Assembly: GCA_037176705.1 (NCBI GenBank)
Contig: JBAWUJ010000098.1
Coordinates: 186,001-250,000, forward strand
Source of the DNA: Molossus alvarezi
Lineage: Eukaryota > Chordata > Mammalia > Chiroptera > Molossidae
Length of the DNA stretch: 64,000 bases
Reading direction: 5' to 3'
Below are positions 1 to 11,624 of the stretch, one piece after another. The notes beneath the pieces were generated by a model. The model ran no database searches. It had not been told where the DNA came from and worked only from the letters and a program-made list of their open reading frames with translations. The position numbers were made by a program, and so were the translations under genes. The stretch's first letter is position 1; each line of letters begins with the position of its first letter.

Positions 1-985
1 CTAGACACTTCTCTCAAGAGGACATACAAATGGCCAAGAGACATATGAAAAAATGCTCAACGTCACTAATCATCAGAGAGATGCAAATTAAAACAACTAT
101 CAGGTATCACCTCACACCTGTCAGAATGGCCGCCATCAACAAATCACCAAACAACAAGTGCTGACCAGGATGTGTAGAACAGGGGACACTAGCACACTGC
201 TGGTGGCAATGCAGACTGGTAGAGCCACTATGGAGAACAATATGGTGTTTCCTCAAAAAATTAAAAATCGAACTGCCATTTCACCCAGTGATCCCACTTC
301 TAGCATCATATCCTAAGAAGCCTGAAACACCCATCAGAAAGAATACATGTGGCCCTATGTTCATAGCAGCACTATTTACAATTACTGAGACCTGGAAACA
401 GCCCAAGTGTCCATCAATAAATGAGTGGATAAAAAAGCGGTGGTGCATATACACAAGGGAGTACTATGCAGCTGTAAGAAAGATCTCCTATCCTTTGAGA
501 CAACATAAAGGAACCTAAACCCAAAGTGAAACAATTCAATCATAGAAAGAAAGACATCACATGATCTCACTTATTTTTGCAATATAATGAACAAAACTAC
601 CTGATGAACAAAACAGACCCAGAGACATGGAAGTAGGGTAAAGGCTGACAAACCTCAGGAGAAGGGTGGGGGATAAACCACAGACTCATATGCAGGTTCC
701 ACAACAATGCTTGGGGGGGGGGACTGGGAGGAGGGTGTCAATGGGGAACAAAGGAAAAACATCTGTAACAACAACAACAACATTAGATATAAAGAATAAT
801 AAAGTTCCACAGTACCAGCCCAGTAAAAATAGTCACGGGAATAAAGTGTAGCATAGGAAATACAGTCAATAATATCAAAATGACTATGTCTGGTGCGAGG
901 TGGGTATATAAACATCTAATCACTTTGACATACACCTTAAACTAACATACTATAGTATGCCAACTGTAATTTAAAAAAAAAAAAA
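1..985 (+). mobile_element. LINE-1 3' end (5'-truncated at window edge)
   Basis: This is the end of LINE-1 ORF2 followed by a 3' UTR and an A-run (970-985). The conceptual protein carries the ORF2 C-terminal signature: [18 protein letters not shown], and an EYYAAVRK-like stretch around 300-480. It corresponds in order to the ORF2 tail of the better preserved copy at 33.7-34 kb. The reading frame is broken (for example, the Trp-Cys-rich region is interrupted near 165-180), so it is dead. The long divergent 3' UTR (600-965), ending in ACACCTTAAACTAA-like sequence, suggests an older subfamily than the 33-39 kb element. Confidence 0.9.
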
Positions 986-1500
986 GAATCACACACACAC
1001 CACGCACACAGGAGACCACATGAAAATCCGGGCTGTCAGCCTGACGGCCGGGCTCCAGGGCTGTGTTCTGAGCGGCCCAGCTGCAGGGCCCATAACTAGG
1101 GCTCTGCACCCTCTCCCTCCGGCGCCAGGACAGGGGACCCCAGGGCTCGCGCCACACCCGGCCGTGGGCCCGGACTCCAGTGGAGGGAGGAGGGGCGGCG
1201 GCAGGGCGAGGTCCGTCTGTCCCCGGGGTGCCGATCCCAGCTCCCTGCCCCAACACCTGTTCCCCCCAAGCCCTCACCACCACTGGTCCTGAACCCACCT
1301 CACTTACCTGGCTCCGACTCCGGCCTCGGCCTCACGCAGCCTCCACTGCCAGAGGAAGATAGGAGGATGGTGTTTCCAGAAGTCTCTCCAAGAAGAAAAT
1401 GGCGGCTCCTCGCGCCAAGATGGCGTCCACGCAGAAGGCGTGACCTGTGGGCGGGGACACGCATGGGGCAGGGGGCGGGGCCAGGAGCTGGGTCTGCAGA
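985..1500. promoter_or_regulatory. CpG-rich promoter-like block with GC boxes and YY1-type motifs
   Basis: Base composition changes abruptly from AT-rich repeats to GC-rich DNA with many CpG dinucleotides. Visible motifs are AAAATGGCGGC near 1397 and AAGATGGCGTC near 1417 (both YY1-type), GGGCGGGG near 1450 and GGGGGCGGGGCC near 1470 (Sp1-type GC boxes). There is no TATA box. Such a cluster is typical of a housekeeping-type bidirectional or minus-strand start. A perfect splice donor on the minus strand lies 100-150 bases away at 1307. The gene driven is not identified, and the sequence further left is LINE-1. Confidence 0.6.
1308..1465 (-). other. Candidate noncoding first exon with consensus splice donor
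   Basis: Read on the minus strand, the sequence from the GC-box/YY1 cluster runs through a purine/pyrimidine-mixed leader to CAG|GTAAGTG, with the exon ending at 1308 and the intron beginning at 1307. That donor is a complete match to the mammalian consensus. The upstream boundary is only estimated from the promoter motifs. An open frame covers much of it on the minus strand, but I do not recognise the peptide and treat it as a 5' UTR exon. The downstream intron soon runs into LINE-1 sequence and off the window, so the host gene cannot be named. Confidence 0.4.
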
Positions 1501-1857
1501 AGTATCTGTCTGTGGGATGTGCACATGGCCAACCCAGACAGGTGCAGCTCCATCCTGCTGGAGACTGGGGAGGTGGGCTGACTAGGCCCCTGAGCCCCAG
1601 GAATGCTGCCAGGTATGTGTGAATGACAGATATGTGGGCTCAAGTCTTTTTTTTTTTTTTTATTAATTTTTTTGAGAAATTCTACCTGCCTTCTGTGGAT
1701 GCCTCATACTCTCTCAGGTCTACCTCAAAATGAGTTATTGGAAATGTCCTCAAAATTTTTCTTTCTATTACAACGCTTCTCCCATCTTAGCTCATTTATA
1801 AATATATATAGCATTCCCTAAATAATCATATTTCATACAGAGACTATTTCATACACA
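1500..1857. other. Unassigned spacer
   Basis: Sequence grades from GC-rich to AT-rich, with a T-run at 1647-1662. I see no gene, no clear repeat family and no conserved coding pattern here. Confidence 0.5.
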
Positions 1858-2163
1858 GGGTCAAATGGCAGTTCAATTTTAAAATTTTGAGGAAACACCA
1901 CATGGTTTTCCATAGTGGCTGCACCGGTCTGCATTCCTACCAGCAGTGTACTAGAGTGCCTTTTCACAACACCCTCTTCAGCACTTGTTTTTTGATAATT
2001 TATTGATGGTAGCCATTCTGGTAGGTGTGAGGTGATACCTCATAGTTGTTTTAATTTGCACCTCTCTGATGATTAGTGACATTGAACATTTTTTCATATA
2101 TCTTTTGGCCATTTGTATGTCTTGTTTGGAGAAGTGTCTATTTAGATCCTCTGGCTATTTTTT
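1858..2163 (-). mobile_element. LINE-1 ORF2 fragment (internal piece)
   Basis: Reverse-complement LINE-1 sequence equivalent to roughly 34020-34330 of the full-length copy in this window (C-terminal ORF2, with CTGCACCGGTCTGCATTCC and CATATGTCTTTTGGCCATTTGTATG-like segments). Truncated at both ends. It abuts the next LINE-1 piece in an order that a single insertion cannot explain. Confidence 0.85.
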
Positions 2164-2648
2164 TCTCTGTTTTGTTTTTTCCTTAATTAATTAATTTATT
2201 TTTGTTACAGATGTTTCTCCATTTCCCCCCACTGATTCCCCCTTCTGGCTCCCTCCCTGCCCTGTCTCCAGATTTGTTGATATGTTTATTTTTCATTCAT
2301 AATTGCAAATAAGATCTGTGGTTTTTCTCTCACCCACGACACCATCTTCTGGCGATAGCCTGTCTGTACCCCACTTCCATGTCTCTGAGACTACCCCATT
2401 CCTCAGACTGCTATGTTTATTATATTCTACAAATAAGTGAGATTATATGAAACTTGTCTTTCTCTGTTTGGCTTGTTTACTTAGGATAATACTTTCCAAG
2501 TCCCTCCATGTCATCTCAAAGGATGAGAGATCTCTCTTTATTATACCTGCTTAGTACTCCATTTTGTATATGTACCACAGCTTTTTTATCCATGAGTCTA
2601 CTAATGAGCATTTGGGTTGTTTCTAGATCTAGGCTATTGTAAATAGCA
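2164..2648 (-). mobile_element. LINE-1 3' end, 5'-truncated
   Basis: Reverse-complement LINE-1 3' UTR and last part of ORF2, equivalent to about 33440-33920 of the 33-39 kb copy. It starts with the T/A-rich tail (CCTTAATTAATTAATTTATT) at 2182. Its truncated 5' end at about 2648 directly joins the satellite array. Because its content lies 3' of the preceding fragment in LINE-1 coordinates but right of it on the map, two separate insertions or a rearrangement are needed. Confidence 0.85.
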
Positions 2649-3390
2649 GCCCACAGGCCCAGTGGGTACCTAGATCACACCATCCCTGCTGGGTTCTGGA
2701 GGCCTCTCTGGTGCTTCAGCACCCCATGGACCCCATGGATAACTAGATCGTGCAGTCTCTGCTGGGTCGCACAGACCTCTCCTGTGCTTCAGCACCTTAC
2801 AGGTCATGTGGGTAACTGGATGGCACAGTCCCTGCTGGGTTGCACAGGCCTTTATGGTGCTTCAGCAGCACACAGGCCCAATGGGTACCTAGATCACGCA
2901 GTCCCTGGTGGTTTGCACCGGCCTCTCTGGTGCTTCAGAACCCCACAGGACCCTCGAGGAACTAGATGGAACAGTCACTGCTGAGTGCACAGGCTTCTCC
3001 GGTGTTTCCCACCCCATAGTTCCCATGGGTAACTAGTTCGCACAGTCCCTGCTAGGTCCCACAGGCCTCTGGTGCTTCAGCACCCTGCAGACCCATGGGT
3101 AACTAGGTCAGGCAGTGTCTGCTGAGAGCAAAGGCCTCTCTGGTGTTTTAGCTTCCCGCAGGTCTTGTGGGTAACCTTATGGCACAGTCCCTGCTGGATA
3201 ATGCAGGTTCAGGTTCTTCAGCCCCATGCTGGCACTAGATCACGCAGGCTCTGATGGGTCACACAGGTGTCTCTGGTATTTTATCACGCTGCATATCTTC
3301 AGGTAATGAGATGCCATCGTCCCTACTGAGTCACACAGGCCTAACTGGTGTACTAGCACCCTGCAGTTCTCATGGGTAACTAGATTATGC

Positions 3391-4735
3391 AGTTCCTACT
3401 GGTTCTTACAGGACTATCTGGTGTTTTGCAGCACCCAGTTCCCACGTGTATCTGGATGGCACAGTCCCTGCTGTGTAGCACAGGGCTCTATGGTGCTTCA
3501 GCATCCCACCAGCTTCATGCGAAACTAGATTGTGCAATGTCTGCTGGGTTGCACAGGCCTCCCTAGTGCTTCTGCAGCTCACAAGTTGCTCGAGCTATTG
3601 GATGGCACTGTGCCTGCTAGGTTGCACTGGCTTCTCTGGAGCTTCAGCAGACTGCAGGTTTGGCTGATAACTGGATGGAACAGTTCTTGCTGGGTCGCAG
3701 AGGACTCTGTTGCTTCAGGACCATGCAGGCATGTGGGCAAGTAGATGTCACTGTCCCTGCTGGATCGCACAGGCCTCTGTTGTTTTAGCACCCTGCAGTT
3801 CTTGAGAGTAACTAGATCGCACAGTTGCTGCTGAGTCACACAGGCCTCTCTGGCGCTTCAGCCCCTCGCGTTTCCTGTGGGTAATTGGATGGCACAGGCC
3901 CTGGTAGGTGGCACAGGCCTTTCTGATGCTTAAGCACCCCACAGGTCCCGTGTGTAACAAGATCACGCAGTCTCTGCTGGGTCGCAATGGCCTCTCTCGT
4001 GCTTCAGCACCCTGCAGAGCCACGGGTAACTAGATCACACAGTATCTTCTGAGTCACACAAGACTCTGTTGCTTCAGCAACCTGCATGTCCCGCAGGTAA
4101 TTGGAAGGCACAGTTCCTGCTGGGTCACAAAGGCCTCTGGTGCTTCAGCACCCTGCAGGTTCTGTGGTTAACTTTATGGCACAGTCCCTGCTGGTTCTGC
4201 AGGCCTCTCTGGTGCTGAAGCCCCCAAAGGACTCCATGGGTTACTAGATCATGCAGTCCCTGCTGGGTCTCACAGGCATTTCTGGTGCTTCAGCACCCTG
4301 CATGTCCTGTGAGAAATTTGATGGCACAGTACCTGGTAGGTCACACAGCCCTCTCTGGTGGTTCAGCACATTCAGTTACGGAGGGTAAGTGGATGGCATA
4401 GTCCCTGCAGGGTTGCTCAGGCCTTTCGCATTTCCTACTGGGTTTCACAGAACTCTCTGGTGTTTTGACACCCCATGGTTCCCTCGGGTCACTCGATTGC
4501 ACAGTCTCTTGTTGGTTGCACAGTCTTCAGGTGCTTCAGCAGCGTGTGAGGCCCCATGGGTAACTAGGTCAGGCAATCCCTTCTGGGTTGCACTGGACTC
4601 TCTGGTGCTTCAGCACCCCTCAGTTCCTGAGAGTAAATGGATGGCACAGTCCATGCTGTGTTGCACAGGCTTTGTTGGTGCTTCAGCACCCTGCAGACCC
4701 AGTAGCTACCTAGATCATGCAGTCCCTGATGGGTT
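3391..4735. repeat. Satellite higher-order block, copy A
   Basis: This multi-unit block recurs at 6310-7630. Diagnostic variant units appear in the same order in both: one with GAAACTAGATTGTGCAATGT followed by GCAGCTCACAAGTTGC (3520-3595), one with GAGCCACGGGTAACTAGATC (4017), and one with GCAGCGTGTGAGGCCCCATG (4541). The offset is about 2919 bp at the left and 2845 bp further right, because one 73-bp unit present near 3780-3853 is missing from the second copy. Confidence 0.85.
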
Positions 4736-5369
4736 GCACAGGACACTCTGGAGCCTCAGCACCCAACAAGTCCCAAAGGTAACTAGATGCCACAGTCCCT
4801 GCTGGGTGCACAAGCCACTCTGGTGTTTAGCACCTCGTAGTTGCCATGGATAACTAGTTTGCCCAGTCCCTGCTGGGTTTCACAGGCTTCTGGTGCTTCA
4901 GCACCCCACAGGCCCAGTGGGTAACTAGATAGCACAGTCCCCACAGGGCGCATAGTCCTCCTGGTGTTCTCACACCCTGTAGTTCCCACTGGTAACTCGT
5001 TCGCACAGACCCTTCTTGGTCGCACAGGCATCAGGTGCTTCAGCAGCCTGCAAGCCTCATGGGTAACTAGGTCAGGCCGTCCCTGCTGGGTCGCACTGAC
5101 CTCTTTGGTGCTTCAACACCTTACAGGTCCCACAGGTAACTGGATGTCACAGTTTCTGCTGGGTTACGGAGGCCTCTGGTGCTTCAGAACCCTGCAGGCC
5201 TGTGTGTAACTACATTGTCCAATCCCTGCTGGATCTCACAGGCCTCAGTGTTGTTGTAGCACCCCGCAGTTATCGCAGGTAACTAAATCGCACAGTTCCT
5301 GCTGGGTCACAGAGGCCTCTCTAGTGCTTCAACACCCCACAGGTCCCAAGAGAAAATGCATGGCAAAGT

Positions 5370-5745
5370 CCATGCTGGGTTCTGCAGGCCTCTCTGGTGC
5401 TTCAGCAATACACAGACCCCTTGTGTAACTAGATGGTGCAGTTCCTGCAGGGTCTTACAGGACTATCTGGTGTTTTGGCAGCATGCAGTTCCCAAGTGTA
5501 ACTGTATAGCACAGTCCTGCTGTGTTGCACAGGGCTCTGTGGTGCTTCAGCATCACACCAGCCTCATGGGAAACTAGATTGTGCAATGTCTGCTAGGTTG
5601 CACAGGCCTCTCTAGTGCTTCTGCAGCTCACAAGTTGCGCGAGCTATTGGATGGCACAGTCCCTGCTATGTTGCACCGGCTTCTCTGGAGCTTTAGCAGC
5701 CTGCAGGTTTTGCTTGTGACTGGATGGCCCAGTTCCTGCTGGGTC
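5370..5745. repeat. Satellite higher-order block, partial copy B
   Basis: A shorter copy of the same variant-unit series (CAATACACAGACCCCTTG, GGTGTTTTGGCAGCATGCAG, GAAACTAGATTGTGCAATGT, GCAGCTCACAAGTTGCGCGA). It lies about 870 bp, roughly 12 units, before the corresponding part of copy C and resembles C more than A. Confidence 0.8.
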
Positions 5746-6239
5746 ACACAGGACTCTCTGGTGTTGCAGCACCCCACAGGTCCCATGGGTAACTGGATTG
5801 CACAATCCCTAGTAGGTTGCACAGGCCTCTCTGCTGCTTCAGCACCCTGCAGTTTCTGTGTGCAATTGGATGGCACTGTCCATGGTAGGTCGCACAGGCT
5901 TCTCTGGTACTTCAGCACCCCTCAGGTACCAGGGGTAACTGGATGGCACAGTCCATCCTGGGTTGTGCAGGCCATTTTTGTGCCTTAAGTACTCCACCAG
6001 CTCAGTGCGTACCTAGATAACGTAGTTCCTTTTGGGTCACACAGGACTCTGCTGTTTTAACATCCCACAGTTCCGATTGGTAACTAGATGCACAGTCACT
6101 GCTGTGTCGCACAGGCCTCTGGTCCTTGAGCACTCCGCAGGTCTGGCAGGTAATTGGGTAGCCAGTCCCTGCTAGGTTGCATTGCCCTCTCTGGTACTTC
6201 ATCACCCAGGAGGTCCCATTGGTAAAAGGATGGCACTGT

Positions 6240-7630
6240 CCCTGCTGGGTTCTGCAGGCCTCTCTGGTGCTTCAGCAATCCACAGACCCCTTGGGTAACT
6301 AGATGGTGCAGTCCCTGCTGGGTATTACAGGACCATCTGGTGTTTTGGCAGCATGCAGTTCCCACATGTAACTGGATGGCACAGTCCTGCTGTGTTGCAC
6401 AGGGCTCTGTGGTGCTTCAGCATCACACCAGCCTCATGGGAAACTAGACTGTGCAATGTCTGCTAGGTTGCACAGGCCTCTCTAGTGCTTCTGCAGCTCA
6501 CAAGTTGCTCGAGCTATTGGATGGAACAGTCCCTGCTAGGTTGCTCTGGCTTCTCTGGAGCTTCAGCAGCCTGCAGGTTTGGCTGGTAAGTGGATGGCAC
6601 AGTTCCTGCTGGGTCGCACAGGACTCTGTTGCTTCAGGACCATGCAGGCATGTGGGTAAGTAGATCTCACTGTCCCTGCTGGATCGCACAGGCCTCTCTG
6701 GTGCTTCAGCCCCCCACGTTTAATGTGGGTAATTGGATGGCACAGGCCCTGGTAGGTGGCACAGCCTCTCTGATGCTTAAGCACCCCACAGGTCCCATGT
6801 GTAACTAGATGACACAGTCTCTGCTGGGTCACAATGGCCTGTCTCGTGCTTCCACCCTGCAGAGCCACGGGTAACTAGATCACACAGTATCTTCTGAGTC
6901 ACACAAGACTCTGTTGTTTCAACAACCTGCATGTCCTGCAGGTAATTGGAAGGCACAGTTCCTGCTGGGTCACAAAGGCCTCTGGTGCTTCAGCACCCTG
7001 CAGGTTCCGTGGTTAACTTTACGGCACAGTCCCTGCTGGGTTCTGCAGGTCTCTCTGGTGCTGAAGCCCCCAAAGGACTCCATGGGTAACTAGATCATGC
7101 AGTCCCTGCTGGGTCTCACAAGCATCTCTGTTGCTTCAGCACCCTGCATGTCCTGTGAGAAATTTGATGGCACAGTACCTGGTAGGTCACACAGCCCTCT
7201 CTGGTGCTTCAGTACGTTCAATTTTGAATGGTATCTGAATGGCATAGTCCCTGCTGGGTTGCTCAGGCCTTTGTGGTGCTTCAGCAGCCTGTGGGCACAA
7301 TGGGTACCTAGACAACGCATTTCCTGCTGGGTTGCACAGACCTCTCTGGTGTTTTAACACCCCTTAGTTCCCTCGGGTCACTCGATTGCACAGTCTCTTG
7401 TTGGTTGCACAGTCTTCAGGTGCTTCAGCAGCGTGTGAGGCCCCATGGGTAACTAGGTCAGGCAATCCCTGCTGGGTTGCACTGGCCTCTCTGGTGCTTC
7501 AGCACCCCTCACTTCCTGAGAGAAAATGGGTGGCACAGTCCATGCTGTGTTCCACAGGCTTTTTTGGTGCTTCAGCACCCCATATAGACCCAGTAGCTAC
7601 CTAGATCATGCAGTCCCTGCTGGGTTGTAC
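6240..7630. repeat. Satellite higher-order block, copy C
   Basis: Matches block A (3391-4735) over about 1.3 kb and block B over its first ~0.4 kb. One 73-bp unit is missing near 6700 relative to A. The three-copy arrangement shows amplification of multi-unit segments by unequal exchange rather than only single-unit slippage. Confidence 0.83.
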
Positions 7631-9768
7631 AAATCTCTTCAGTGTTTTAGCACCTCCAAGCCCCATGTGTAACTGGAGGACACAGTCTTTGCTGGGTTCT
7701 GAAAACCTCTCTGGTGCTTCAGCACCCCATGGGCCCCATGGGTTACTAGATCTTGCATTCCATAGTGGTCGCACAAGCCTCTCCGCTGCTTCAGCACCTC
7801 ACAGGTCATTCGTGTAATAGGATGGCACAGTCCTTGGTTGGTTGCACAGGCCTCTATGGTGCTTCAGCTCCTTGCAGTTCTCACATGTAACTGGATGGCA
7901 CAGTCTCTGATTGGTTCACTTGCCTCTCCAGTGTTTTAGCATACCGTATTTCCCACAGGTAACTAGTTCACACATCCCTGTGGGGGTCAGCAGCCTGAAG
8001 ACCCATGGGTAACTAGGTTGGGAAGTCTCTGTTGTGTCGCACAGGCCTCTCTGTTGTATTAGCACCGTGCAGTTTCCGCGGGTAACTAGATCTCACAGTC
8101 CAGGCTGGGTCGCACAAGCCTCTCTGGTACTTCAGCACCTCGCAGGTCCTGCGGTAACTGGATGGCACAATTCCTACTGGGTGCACAGGCCTCTATGGTG
8201 CTTTAGCATCCAGTGGTTAGCGCGGGGAACTAGTTCGCACAGTCACTGTTGGGTTGCGTAGGCCTCTGGTGCTTCAGCACCCTTCAGGCTTTTGGTAACT
8301 AGATGGCACTGTCCTGCTGGGCCACACAGGCCTCTCTGGTACTTCAGCACACTGCAGTTCCTGTGGTTACCCGGATGGCACGATCCCTGCTTAGTTCCTC
8401 AGGCCTCTCTGGTGCTTCAGCACCCCACAAACCCCTTGGGTAATTAGATCGCACAGTCCGTGCTGGGTCACACAGGCCTCTCTGTTACTTCTGCGCCCCA
8501 CACAACCCACAGGTAATTAGATATCACAGTGTCTGCTACGTGGCACAGGCTTCTCTGTTGCTTCAGCACCCCATTGGTCCCCTGCATAATTGGATGCCAC
8601 AGTCCCTGCTGGGTTGTGCAGGCCTCTCTGGTGCTAGCATTCCACAGGTTTCTTGAATAACTAGATGGTACATTCCTTGCTGTGTCGCAAAGGACTCTCT
8701 GGTGCTTCAGCACCCCACAAGTCTTGCGCGAAATTGGATTGCACAGTCCCTGCTGGGTTGCACAGGCCACTCTTGTGCTTCAGCACCCCGCAGGTCTTGT
8801 GGGTAACTGGATGGCACAATTCTTCCTAGGTCACATAGGACTCTGTTACTTCAGCACCCTTCAGGCCTTTGGGTAAGTAGTCGCTGCCGTGTTGCACTGG
8901 CCTCTCTGTTGTTTTAGCACCTTGCAGTTTCCACGGGTAACTAAATTGCACAGTCCCTTTTGGGTTTCTCAGGACTCTCTGGTGCTTCAGAACCTCACAT
9001 GTCCCATCAGTAACTGGAAGGCACAATCCCTGCTGGGTTGCACAGACCTCTGGTGCTTCAGCACCCTGCAGTCCTGTGGGTAACTAGATTGCGCATACCA
9101 TGCTGGGTTGCACAGGCCTCTGGTTCTTCAGCAACTGGCATGCCCCGTGGGTAACTGGATGGCACAGACCCCATGGTAACTGTATGAAACAGTCCCTGCT
9201 AGTTTTAATTCTCTGGTGCTTCAGCACCCTGCGGGCCTGTGGGTAAGTAGATTGTGCCATACCTGCTGGGTTGCACAAGCCTCTCTGGTGTTTCAGCCCC
9301 CCGCAGGTTCCATGGGTAATTGGATGGCACAGTCCTTGTTAGATTGCACAGGCCTCACTTGGGCTTCAGCACCCCACAAGCCTCATGGGAATCTAGATTG
9401 TGCAGTGCCTGCTTGATCGCACAGGCCTCTCTCATGCTTCAGGACCCTTCAAGTCCCATGGGTAACTCAATGGCACAGTCCCTGCTGGGTCACACAGGTC
9501 TCTGGTGCTTCAGCCCCCTTCATGTCCCGTGCGTAATTGAATCTCACAATCCTTGCTATGTCTCACAGGCCTCTCTGGTGCTTCAGCACCCCACAGGTCC
9601 CACGGGTAATTGGATGCCAAAGTTGCTGCTCGGGTGAGCCAGCCTCTCTGGTGCTTCAGCACTCTACAGGCCCAGTAAGTAAGTAGAGCGTGCAGTCCCT
9701 AATGGGTCGCATAGGCCTCTCTTTGTTTTAGAAACTCGCAGACCTGTGGGTAACTATATCACACAGAC

Positions 9769-10374
9769 CTTTGGCTTTTGTTCCTTCTTTCAGGATAATG
9801 TACAAGAGGAGAAGGGGAGTACTGAACTGGTGTTTGATGACCAGTCTTGTATTCTGGGCAGGTGACAGACTGTGTGCAAACCTGGAGAACAGGAGCCTGA
9901 TGGCAGCTTGTGACACATACACATAAGTTTTTGCGTCCTTGGGCTTGAGCAATTGCTCCTATGTCCATGTTCTCATGTACCTGCCATGGGCATGACAGAA
10001 GAGAGATGCCCTTTTCAGGTAGGCATGATTGCTAAAGACCCGAGCAGGGTTGTGTCATGGAGAAAACTTTACAGGGAGAGTCAACCCTTCTCTGTGGGGC
10101 CAGCTTGCAAAGAAGTGTGCAGGACTACTTCCTCAGAGGGCTGTTTTTACACAGCAAGGAGTGTGTGCAGTCTTGGGTGAATATGAGCAGGCGTGCAGTG
10201 CAGCAGCCTGCATCCGTGAGTCAAACACAAAGGACAAAACCAACCTGTGCCAAAGCAATGAAGCCTTGGACACAATGAGTAGCTAACACCCATGAGAGGT
10301 TCAAGTGTACAGGAAACCGCTAAAGAACATAGTTTATTTGCCTGTCGAACAACGGTGAAAAGTCTTCCCCAGAA
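9769..10374 (+). repeat. TSPY 5'-flanking block (array unit 'A'), copy 1
   Basis: Homologous in direct orientation to about 21300-21880, and more distantly to 26300-26560 and 32370-32720. Shared landmarks are CATGACAGAAGAGAGATGCC (9990), AGCAGGCGTGCAGTGCAGCA (10185) and AAAGAACATAGTTTATTTGC (10323). No coding capacity is recognised. It is the leftmost piece of the ampliconic unit and ends abruptly at 10374, where the sequence switches to an inverted block. Confidence 0.75.
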
Positions 10375-10990
10375 TCAGATTGTACTCAGTGGGCGTCACC
10401 CCACACAGCACTTCCCTGAGTGGAGGCCTGCTTCCTTCTCACCAGGAGCCCAGAATCCCTGGGAAAGGCCACCGTCCCTCCACACCGGTGACCTTCCTGC
10501 GAAGCCTGTTGTTCACACTGCATCTACCCACCGTTTCCCAGTCCAGTAGTTTCCCACCTCACTCTGCCCCTGGTACTCAGTTACCCTGGGAGACAGAGAG
10601 GACGAGTGTCCTGGGCATTAGAGCCTCTCCTGGAACATCTGGTAGCTGAGGTCCAAGGTACAGCCATGGGCAGACTGTGTCGGGATGACCCTGATCCTCC
10701 ATCCTAGCAGAGTGCAAAGCTCAGGGAACCCGGACAAGGAAAAGACTCCTGCTTCCTCTCGTTTCTCTTGTTCACTCTACCTTTGGTTTCTGTGCTCTTT
10801 GTGGTGTGTCCTTGCCCCCATGTCCCTCCCCCCTGCCCCACCCAAGGTGGAGTCAGCGACAGCCAGAAAATGTCTCCAGTGCAAAAAAGAGTTGATCTGT
10901 GTGCTAATAGGCCCCAGTCCTTGTACTATGTCATAGATATTTCCCAGGAGAAGGGTTGAGAGAGATCCATCCAGATGACTGTGCCTGGGG
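10375..10990 (-). repeat. Inverted copy of TSPY upstream region
   Basis: The reverse complement of this block matches 27345-27930, the DNA just upstream of the best TSPY body. Examples are GTGGGCGTCACCCCACACAG at 10389 against CTGTGTGGGGTGACACCCAC near 27892, and the CTCAGGGAACCCGGACAAGG stretch at 10720. A junction with the directly oriented block on its left marks an inversion breakpoint at about 10375. No gene is seen in it. Confidence 0.85.
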
Positions 10991-11199
10991 CACTGTAGCC
11001 TGTGATCTGGCTGACTGGAATGCTCCCAGAAGAGCTCACTCTGTGTCCCATGTTCTCTTGCCTTCTTTATTCCTCCCATTTTTTTTCTAGCTGCCTTTCC
11101 TTCTCTCTGTATCCCACCTCTCCCTCTCTGGTGTTTACTATGACCACTGTATCAATGGGGAACAGTTTAAACAAAAACATTAATTTCTATTTCTTAAAA
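10991..11199. other. Unassigned spacer
   Basis: Short stretch rich in C and T, with no recognised coding or repeat content, between the inverted TSPY flank and a SINE. Confidence 0.4.
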
Positions 11200-11232
11200 A
11201 TTTTAGTTTATATTTTTGTGTGCAGATAGAGT

Positions 11233-11283
<51 letters not shown>

Positions 11284-11432
11284 GAAAGGCACACATCGAG
11301 TGGATGCCACCTGAAAACCAAACCAAGAATGGGAACAAACTGCAACCAAGGTGTATACCCTTAGTGGGAACCAAACCTGGAACTCTCTGGACCAGATGCT
11401 AATACTCCAACCACTGAACCAAACCATCATGG
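11200..11432 (-). mobile_element. VES-type tRNA-derived SINE
   Basis: Read left to right it is the reverse complement of the element: A/T-rich tail, GATAGAGTGGGAGAGAGAGA followed by a long GA run (11231-11281), CACACATCGAGTGGATGCCACC, GAACAAACTGCAACCAAGGT, and a tRNA-like end with ACTCTCTGGACCAGATGCTA and CCAACCACTGAACCAAACCA (reverse-complement A/B box area). This organisation is that of bat VES SINEs. Confidence 0.85.
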
Positions 11433-11600
11433 GCTTTGTTAATTTTTTAGAGAGACGGAAAGGAAAAGAGAGACAGACATATGGACGGGGGCACAAAATG
11501 AAGCACCCGAGTGTGGTCAGCCACCCAGAATATATTCCGAACTGTCCCAGTTGGCAACTGATACATTTGTAGCCATTCACTGAAGCCAACAGGAGGAAGG
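11433..11600 (-). mobile_element. Diverged or truncated SINE fragment
   Basis: A second, poorer SINE-like start (TTAATTTTTTAGAGAGACGG, then AGAGAGACAGACAT) directly abuts the preceding element. The tRNA-like end cannot be followed, so this is a truncated or very diverged copy. Confidence 0.5.
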
Positions 11601-11624
11601 TCACTGTTACCTCAAATTGAGTTT

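Larger units (their letters stand above)
2650..9768. repeat. ~73-bp satellite array (about 97 units) with higher-order structure
   Basis: Continuous head-to-tail array. Each unit reads approximately GCTGGGTCGCACAGGCCTCT, then CTCTCTGGTGCTTCAGCACC, then a variable C/A-rich stretch, then GGGTAACTAGAT or GGGTAACTGGATGGCACAGT. Unit length counted by hand is 73 bp (for example 2761-2833), so about 97 units fit. Because 73 is not a multiple of three, open frames across it shift every unit and are chance products. Units differ from one another by perhaps 15-30 %, but long blocks repeat at larger spacing (separate entries). The array is bounded on the left by a LINE-1 5' truncation and on the right by TSPY-flanking sequence. 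Confidence 0.93.

Noticed and set aside
2784..9637. Many 60-150-codon open frames inside the satellite array
   Set aside because: The unit is 73 bp, so frames shift every unit. The peptides are just translated satellite with recurring GCTGLxxASAP-like strings on one strand and VLKHQRxLC-like on the other.
2650..9768. CRISPR-like regular repeats
   Set aside because: Units are contiguous and similar throughout, with no unique spacers, and the context is mammalian.
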